Of a DNA stretch of 64,000 nucleotides, positions 57,101 to 64,000 are shown one piece after another. Positions within the stretch are counted from its first letter, which is position 1, and every line of letters starts with the position of its first letter. The stretch covers positions 708,405 to 772,404 of the forward strand of contig KN817518.1 in NCBI GenBank assembly GCA_000827495.1, given 5' to 3'. The stretch comes from Hypholoma sublateritium FD-334 SS-4 (Eukaryota > Basidiomycota > Agaricomycetes > Agaricales > Strophariaceae). The notes below the pieces were generated by a model. The model searched no databases and was not told where the DNA came from. It saw only the letters and a list, made by a program, of their open reading frames with translations. The position numbers and the translations under genes were made by a program.

Positions 57101-57231
57101 GTTAAAATCAAGTAGTAAAAAAGTGTGTTTAAAATAGACCTACTGGTTAGGGTGTCCGGGGCAGGCTTGATACAACCAATGGCAACGAGAGAATTAGGAT
57201 CCTCTGCGTCGTGAAAGTTCCTCGTAGACAT
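54134..57231 (-). CDS. YVC1: TRPY-type vacuolar cation channel (Yvc1 family), 639 residues, 22 exons
   Basis: The exons are 57144-57231, 56935-57080, 56793-56880, 56584-56737, 56496-56530, 56381-56443, 56246-56318, 56134-56195, 55983-56090, 55915-55925, 55670-55863, 55611-55615, 55532-55559, 55408-55471, 55274-55357, 55177-55208, 55089-55118, 55010-55036, 54692-54943, 54590-54632, 54286-54528 and 54134-54223. Every junction closes in phase. It is a calcium-permeable channel of the vacuolar membrane. Hallmarks: LIRRLRALTLELLPLEVDP, HTFWAHFDPSRLSVPRYQNI, RIAVWLFFLVIYSRA, EIILYTMSLAFIFEDVYK, then several membrane helices. TMQICVARMLKESGIFFALL and VGFAQALYALDAADGS form the pore approach. The last helix is LTLYYLWNAVTAIVLLNVLI. 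An acidic cytosolic tail (DEGEEDSP) and a short coiled coil (MKKQLQELLKKLDKLQ) end the protein. One exon is 5 nt, one 11 nt, and one intron appears to use a GC donor. Confidence 0.88.
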
Positions 57232-57383
57232 CCTACTTACGACGGCAACAATGAAGTCGAGATTAAGGTGGAATCGGATAATATTGACATTCGCTCCTGC
57301 GGGTTATGGTTTTGTCAGGTGACCCGCGTCATTGACGGGAATGCATTCGGCCAAGTATACGCAAACAACGCCTGCGCTTAACC
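57232..57383. promoter_or_regulatory. Shared YVC1 / ARPC3 promoter
   Basis: Only 152 bp lie between divergent start codons. No specific element was recognised. Confidence 0.55.
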
Positions 57384-58082
57384 ATGCCTGTAAGCAGCCA
57401 TATCGTCGGTGCAAGCCGCCCACATTAACGAGATCAGGCCTATCATTCTGCTTTGAACGAAGAACCCGATGTCCGCCAGGTCGGAAACATGTCTATTCTG
57501 CCTATTCGAACAAGAATACGCGGCCCAGCTCCCATTGGTGACCATGGTTCTGTAATACCTATTCTTCGTCATGTTGATATCCTGGTCTGCAGCGGACCCG
57601 GCTCAAGGGGACATAATCGACGAGACGCTGGATCTATTCCGCGCCAACTCTCTGTTCAGAAACTTCGAGATCAAGGGTCCTGCCGATCGTACTCTGATTG
57701 TCCTCATTCTGTTCATTTCTGATTGTCTAGCAAAGCTGGGTAGCGCGCGAACTGTTCCTACCCAGATTGAAGCCTCAAAACTTCTGAATACGCTCTCCGT
57801 GGACACTTTTGCTATTCCAGGAGATGCACATTTCCCTCTGAACGCTCATTACGCTGCGCCCCCTAGTAGAGCTGACGCTGGTATGTTCATTGCTGATCAA
57901 GGGCCACAAAGCCTTTTACTTATCTCATTGTAGATTATCTGCGGCAATACCTGATTCAAGTGCGACAGGAGCTAGCTGCACGATTGGTGGAAAAGTTGTA
58001 CGCAGATGGAACTGGAAAACCCAGCAAGTGGTGGATGTCATTCCAAAAACGGCGTTTCATGAACCGGAGTCTTGCGACATAG
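57384..58082 (+). CDS. ARC18: Arp2/3 complex subunit 3 (ARPC3, p21-Arc), 183 residues, 4 exons
   Basis: The exons are 57384-57389, 57438-57546, 57593-57880 and 57934-58082. It is a structural subunit of the actin-branching Arp2/3 complex. Motifs: MPAYHSALNEEPDVRQVGNM, DIIDETLDLFRANSLFRNFE, IKGPADRTLIVLILFISDCL, FAIPGDAHFPLNAHYAAP, VEKLYADGTGKPSKWWMSFQ and KRRFMNRSL. The first coding exon is only 6 nt (Met-Pro), supported because the next exon begins with the conserved AYHS. The gene converges with NOB1, with 69 bp between stop codons. Confidence 0.97.
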
Positions 58083-58151
58083 GGGTTTACAGAGGGATAT
58101 ACAGAACTCAGAACTTGATACATTGCCATGGAATCAAGCATTTTACCCACC

Positions 58152-59775
58152 TCACTTTTTCCTTCTCTTTTCGTTAGGATTTTTGCGCCCGTAGCCAATC
58201 TGAGGCATATCGCCATCCATTTTCGAATTGTGGCTTGTTCTTCCTCGTCCTCCAGATCCAACGCTGATAATCTCTGGGACCCAATCAGGATCCATCCAGC
58301 TGCTAACACCACCTCTGCTATCAACGCCCCGTCCCATGATGCCTTTCATGAGTCTTTCTTCCTCACGTTCTCGCTTGCCATCTGCCCTCTTCTTTGCTCG
58401 CATATATTCCACTTGGTCTTCACGCAGAATTAGACCAGTTCCGGCGCCAGTCTTCGCTGATCCAGCCTTGGGCGCGGGGATTGAGTACTTCGTTCCGCGC
58501 GTTTTGTACTGGAAGTTTGGTTTGAGGTGGACTTGCATGACGGGTGAATTCGCAGCAGCGCCCGGAGCGGAGACTGTGACAGATGCGCGGAGTAGAGTTG
58601 GATTTCCACACGATGGGCAGAATTTCTTTGAGTTATCTTTACATATCCTGTGAACGGGCTCCGTCAGAATGAAATTTGAACGATACGCAGCGAGATCAAA
58701 CGTACTTGAAACACGCATGACATCTCAATACCCAGCTCTTGATGCGCTCTATCCTCTGCCCCTCCAATCCAACCAGATTGAGGCCCATTTGCAGAAGGAC
58801 ATTTTGCATGGCGAAATCGGCAGTCATGCACCCTGAACCAATGATCATAACCTTTTTCCCTTTACGATCTGTACCGTCTTGAGGAAGTAGGTCCAAAGCT
58901 CGCGACTTATGAAGGCCGACATTGTGTGGTGTTATCCATTCGCCTTCTCCGTCATCTTCATCTGATGGATCGTCGTACAGAGGCGTGGGGGAAGTTCGAT
59001 TCGCAGCTGTGGACGATGAGATAGGTTGCTCGGTTTGCTCACTTGCCAGAGGAGTGATTTCTACATCCAAAGGCTCCAGAGGTTCCATGGACTCTTCATT
59101 TTGAGCCGTTTCGTCAACGTGAACCGGTATGTCTTCCTTTTGGTGTTCACTTTCGAGGTTCTCCTGCTCGAGGTTCTCCTGCTCGGCGCCGTCCTGTAAC
59201 GTAGCTTCTTCCATTTGATCGGCAAGATCTTCGACCTCTACCGTTGCAGTTTGAGTCGTCGGGTCCACCGCATTCTCTACAATCGCATCGCTGTCCGCCT
59301 CTGCCGACTAACCATCACATTAGTCGAATGCCAAATGAAACGTGAGTTGCTTGCCGTAGGTGCTGTAGCTGCCCCTCCCTTCTCCTTCTGCGTTTGATTT
59401 TTTTCCTCCTCTTTCAGTAAATACGTTAAAGCCAGAACACAGAGATCGGGATGAGAAAGAACAGAGTAATCTCCCGTCTTCTTTGCCCATTGGATCACTG
59501 GTTTGCAGGTGAATACAGCGGCGTTGATATATCAAGCATAATATATACGTACCGTATGCTAAGCTTGCTGCGTCTGGAGATCTGACCTCGACTTTAACTC
59601 CAGATAGCAGCCCCAGGCGTTCGAAGTGCTCTCGTGCGCGGCTATCCTTCAATTCCGCCAAGACTTGAGGCACAGTCACGTAGGTTTCTGCAAGACCGCG
59701 TAGTGGAGACAGAGAGAGAAGAGGGCCTGCATCGAGGACAAGCTTTTTACAGTGCGGTGCATCGTTTCTCGTCAT
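58152..59775 (-). CDS. NOB1: NOB1, 20S pre-rRNA D-site endonuclease, 487 residues, 4 exons
   Basis: The exons are 59553-59775, 59355-59497, 58706-59307 and 58152-58647. It makes the final cut that gives mature 18S rRNA in cytosolic pre-40S particles. The N-terminal PIN nuclease begins KKLVLDAGPLLS (Asp15 is a predicted metal ligand), followed by TVPQVLAELKDSRAREHFER and TGDYSVLSHPDLCVLALTYL. An acidic disordered insert follows (NLEQENLESEHQKE and SDEDDGEGEW). Then comes GLHKSRALDLL... CMTADFAMQNVLLQMGLNLV and a zinc ribbon with Cys318, Cys321, Cys333 and Cys336 (CHAC, CPSC). The C-terminus is basic. The second intron keeps frame only with a GC donor (CG|GCAAGC) and ends after a good ACTAAT branch sequence. 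Confidence 0.95.
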
Positions 59776-60032
59776 GTTGGATTACGGTCACAGAAGCGGC
59801 CTACTAATTATTTTCTTGACTGCGCGTGCGATTTACAAGTTACAACTTGTGGCATCTCAAAAAATATTTCGCAGGGCATTGATCAAGATATTACATCATT
59901 GATCAATCTGCTTGGGATAACGAGATTAGATTCGGCCGAATCATCTCGTATACTAAACCGTGACAGCCAATCTCTCATTCATTTCCTTCCCCCGTCCTCC
60001 CTGTACTCTCACCTTGCTAATTCTTGGTTAAA
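59776..60032. promoter_or_regulatory. Shared NOB1 / LEU2 promoter with clustered dyads
   Basis: It contains ACAAGTTACAACTTGT (59835-59850, 7-bp arms), two copies of CATTGATCAA (59877-59886 and 59897-59906, 20 bp apart), and the perfect palindrome GATTCGGCCGAATC (59929-59942), which lies within a wider CGAGAT...ATCTCG dyad. No canonical Leu3 site CCG-N4-CGG was found by eye. Confidence 0.6.
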
Positions 60033-61394
<1,362 letters not shown>

Positions 61395-61618
61395 CAAAGG
61401 TGTAAAGATCAAAAGCATACGTATTTATTCTACATGATTGTTACGGTTGGAAAAACACTTGGTAACTTCTGAACCATTATACAGTTGTATGGAGTTTTGC
61501 TGGGTTATATAAATCTCGATTTCATGGTTTGCAAATCATTTAGCGATTGACCGCCCATTTGGGTCAAGAAGGAGTCCGTGTGTGTCTAAGTGGTATTTAG
61601 CGACAACTTACTGTCATA

Positions 61619-64000
61619 TCATTTCTTCGCCAGCACAATGCAAGTCCTAGTAGGGATGTAAACCTTGCCCCACAGTATCAGGTAAGTGCCTATGCAAGAA
61701 AATTATAACACACCTGCAAGAAATTTTTTCTGCCGTTCCACTCCAAAGGTGTCGTAAAGAACTTGCTATCCAACATGATGTTATTGAACCCTCCAAATCG
61801 CCCTTCATCACTGCTGAGGATGATTTTGTACTCGCCAGCTTCTTCAACACCGACGCGGTAGTCCGTGAAGCTCTTACTCGGATGGAAGTTGAAGACAAAT
61901 AGGAGGCCAGCCCTCTCGTAGACAATGACTTTGTCGGCTTCGTTTTTCAGAGAGACATAGGCCTGGGGTGACGGTCGTTTAGATGCATTATGAGTAGCAT
62001 TTTCCAAATTATATCTTACTTGGGCAGAGTCAAGCCAGCCGTATTGACCAGCGAGGTGGTTCATAACAGCATCGAAGTTGTTCAGGTACCTGTATCGGAG
62101 AATTTGGTCGTCGACAACGTTCCATTGGCGGCGCGCGTAATGGAAAGAGTTTCCATTGCCTTCTCGAGGGAAGTCGAGCCACTGATAGGCGGTCAGTGTG
62201 CGAACTTGATCAATTGAGAGGAAGTTATACCTCAGGGTGACCAAATTCATTGCCTTCAAAATTGAGCCATCCTTCTCCTCCCAGGGAGTGAGTAAGTAGG
62301 CTACGAACTACATCAGTTATTCTGTTCGATTGTCATAGGTTTTTCACTAACCGTATCATTTTGTGTAGAGCCAGCCCTCGAGCAATTATAGGAGTCATCG
62401 GCGATAAATCCGACATGTTAGTGTCTAGAAGGCAGAGATTGTTTTCGTAAAAAAGATTATCTTGTTGAGAAGCTAGAATACATACACATCTCCTTGTCCA
62501 TAAGCCAAAATGCCAGAGTTTTATCTCCAACAAGGGCTTGATCATGGCTCTCGCAGTATGCAATACTCCGTTCGCCATAACGCCTGTTAGTCAAAGTAAA
62601 CACGATGTTGGCCATGTCCCATTCATCGTCTTGCTTGTGTTTCAACAGTTTGATCCACATGTCTGGAATGGCCATAGAAAGGCGATAGTCAAATCCAACA
62701 CCGCCGACTTCCACCGGTTTTCCGAGTAAAGGCATTCCAGACACGTCTTCCGCGATTGTGATTAAATTTGGGTATAATTCGTGCATAGAGTCATTCGCCT
62801 TCATTGAACATGAGATTTGGACAAACCGAAAAATCATAACATACCAGCATAAGATAAACAATTCCTTCTTCGTCGGCACCATCGCCGAAGTACTCGTGGT
62901 ATCCTCCCGAGAAGCCTGTCCCGATTCCGTGATGTTTGTACATCATACTGGTTACACCGTCAAATCTGAACCCGTCAAATTGGTATTCTTCTACCCAGAA
63001 ACGAAGGTTGCTAAGAAGGAATCGCAAAACTTCATGGTGCCCGTAATTGAAGAGGCGACTATCCCAAAGTTCGTGGCGCCCTTTGGCTCCCTCGTGGAAA
63101 TAAAGGTGGTCCGTCCCGTCGAATTCATTGATTCCGTCGAACACGTTTTTACACGCATGTGAATGGACAATGTCGAGAAGGACAGTAATTCCGAGTCCAT
63201 GCGCGGTATCAATAAGTTCCTTCAGCTCTTCAGGGGTTCCACAGCGAGAAGTTGCAGCAAAGAAACTTGTAACCTGGTATCCAAAGGCTATTTGTTCAAT
63301 TAGAGATTAGCTCTCGAAGATAAATACATGCTCGTACATGCGTAGTATGCATGCTCCATGACCGCCATGAGCTGGATAGTGTTGTATCCAAGGTTCTTGA
63401 TTCTGGGCAGGATATTTTGCGTGAATTCCTTGTATGTTCCCACTCTTTGTTCTGCCGTTGATATACCGACATGGGCTTCGTAGATTCGGATGTTTGTGGG
63501 CTTAGGGGGTTGCGGGTTCTTGAAAACATATTTCTGTGGAGGATTCCAGAAGCGCGCGTCATAGACAGGGGAAACTGCAAGATCTTGCGTAACGCGATTT
63601 ATCCACGCAGGAACGCGCTCTATACGAGTTCCGTTGGGCAAGACCATGGATATCTAGTGAATAATTGAGCGCGTCCATCTTATTATGAGATGCAGATATG
63701 TACCTTGACTTTGGAATCATGGGGAATGGCGCAAGCACCCGACGGAAGAGAGGGCAAGACAATACTCCAAACTCCAAAATCATCCTTTGTCATAGGGTGA
63801 CTACTTCTGTTCCATTCATCTATGGTTGGCTTGAATTGTAACTTTTCCGATGCGGATATCCAGCAGACCCGACATACTGAAATCTCCAATCAAGGAGGCT
63901 TCCGCAGCGTTTGGTGCCCATTCACGGTATGTCACCTCGTTCTTGGGGCCGACGTTGAGGCCAAATTTCAGATATCCCTTGGTGAACTGGTCATAGCCTC
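61619..64000 (-). CDS. GLC3: 1,4-alpha-glucan branching enzyme, N-terminus beyond the right edge
   Basis: The exons seen are 63878 to the right edge, 63704-63819, 63338-63653, 62845-63287, 62486-62798, 62352-62424, 62231-62300, 62020-62181, 61714-61962 and 61619-61663. It makes the alpha-1,6 branches of glycogen in the cytosol. A CBM48 region is partly present ([20 protein letters not shown] then [20 protein letters not shown]). The GH13 motifs are [36 protein letters not shown] (nucleophile Asp), [10 protein letters not shown] (acid/base Glu) and [32 protein letters not shown] and the C-terminal beta domain ([20 protein letters not shown]) follow. The missing part is roughly the first 100 residues. 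Confidence 0.97.

Overview
This window reads as nuclear DNA of a filamentous basidiomycete, most likely an Agaricomycete. Almost every gene is cut by short introns of roughly 45-65 bp with GT(G/A)NGT donors and a branch-like CTNA element before the AG. The gene set is fungal: a KRE6/SKN1-type glucan synthesis protein, LEU2, a TRPY vacuolar channel and complex I subunits. All exon models below were assembled by hand from reading frame, splice phase and family motifs. No search was run.

The window has two base-composition regimes. Roughly the first 15 kb is very GC-rich; for example 9121-9180 is 48/60 G+C. The rest is ordinary; for example 56161-56220 is 25/60. The GC-rich block holds, from left to right: a three-copy tandem family of unknown function in which two copies look broken (1-3941, minus strand); a GNAT acetyltransferase; a two-HMG-box protein; complex I subunit NDUFA13; an INO80F-like chromatin subunit; a 2.4-kb gene-free stretch; complex I subunit NDUF S8; prefoldin subunit 2; and a secreted CAP/PR-1 protein ending at 15018.

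The middle (15.4-45 kb) is looser. It carries a 1082-residue low-complexity protein, a membrane-anchored short-chain dehydrogenase, an orphan acidic-tailed protein, a CASTOR-type ACT protein between two gene deserts (24.1-27.9 and 29.9-33.7 kb), an orphan disordered basic protein, a mitochondrial PP2C phosphatase, a USP deubiquitinase, a C2H2 zinc-finger factor, an F-box protein and a small candidate gene.

The right end (45-64 kb) is compact: KRE6 with several microexons, a flavin-dependent oxidase, Haspin kinase, GINS subunit PSF2, the 22-exon TRPY channel YVC1, Arp2/3 subunit ARPC3, ribosome-assembly nuclease NOB1, LEU2, and the 3' part of the glycogen branching enzyme, which runs off the right edge.

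Six head-to-head pairs share short promoters: NDUFA13/INO80F, NDUFS8/PFD2, orphan/PP2C, Haspin/PSF2, YVC1/ARPC3 and NOB1/LEU2. The Haspin/PSF2 promoter contains an ACGCGT MluI cell-cycle box. The NOB1/LEU2 promoter is packed with dyad repeats. I found no transposon, tRNA, rRNA, CRISPR array or biosynthetic cluster. The least explained elements are the tandem family with better-conserved promoters than coding sequence, the composition boundary, and the extreme exon fragmentation of YVC1 and KRE6.
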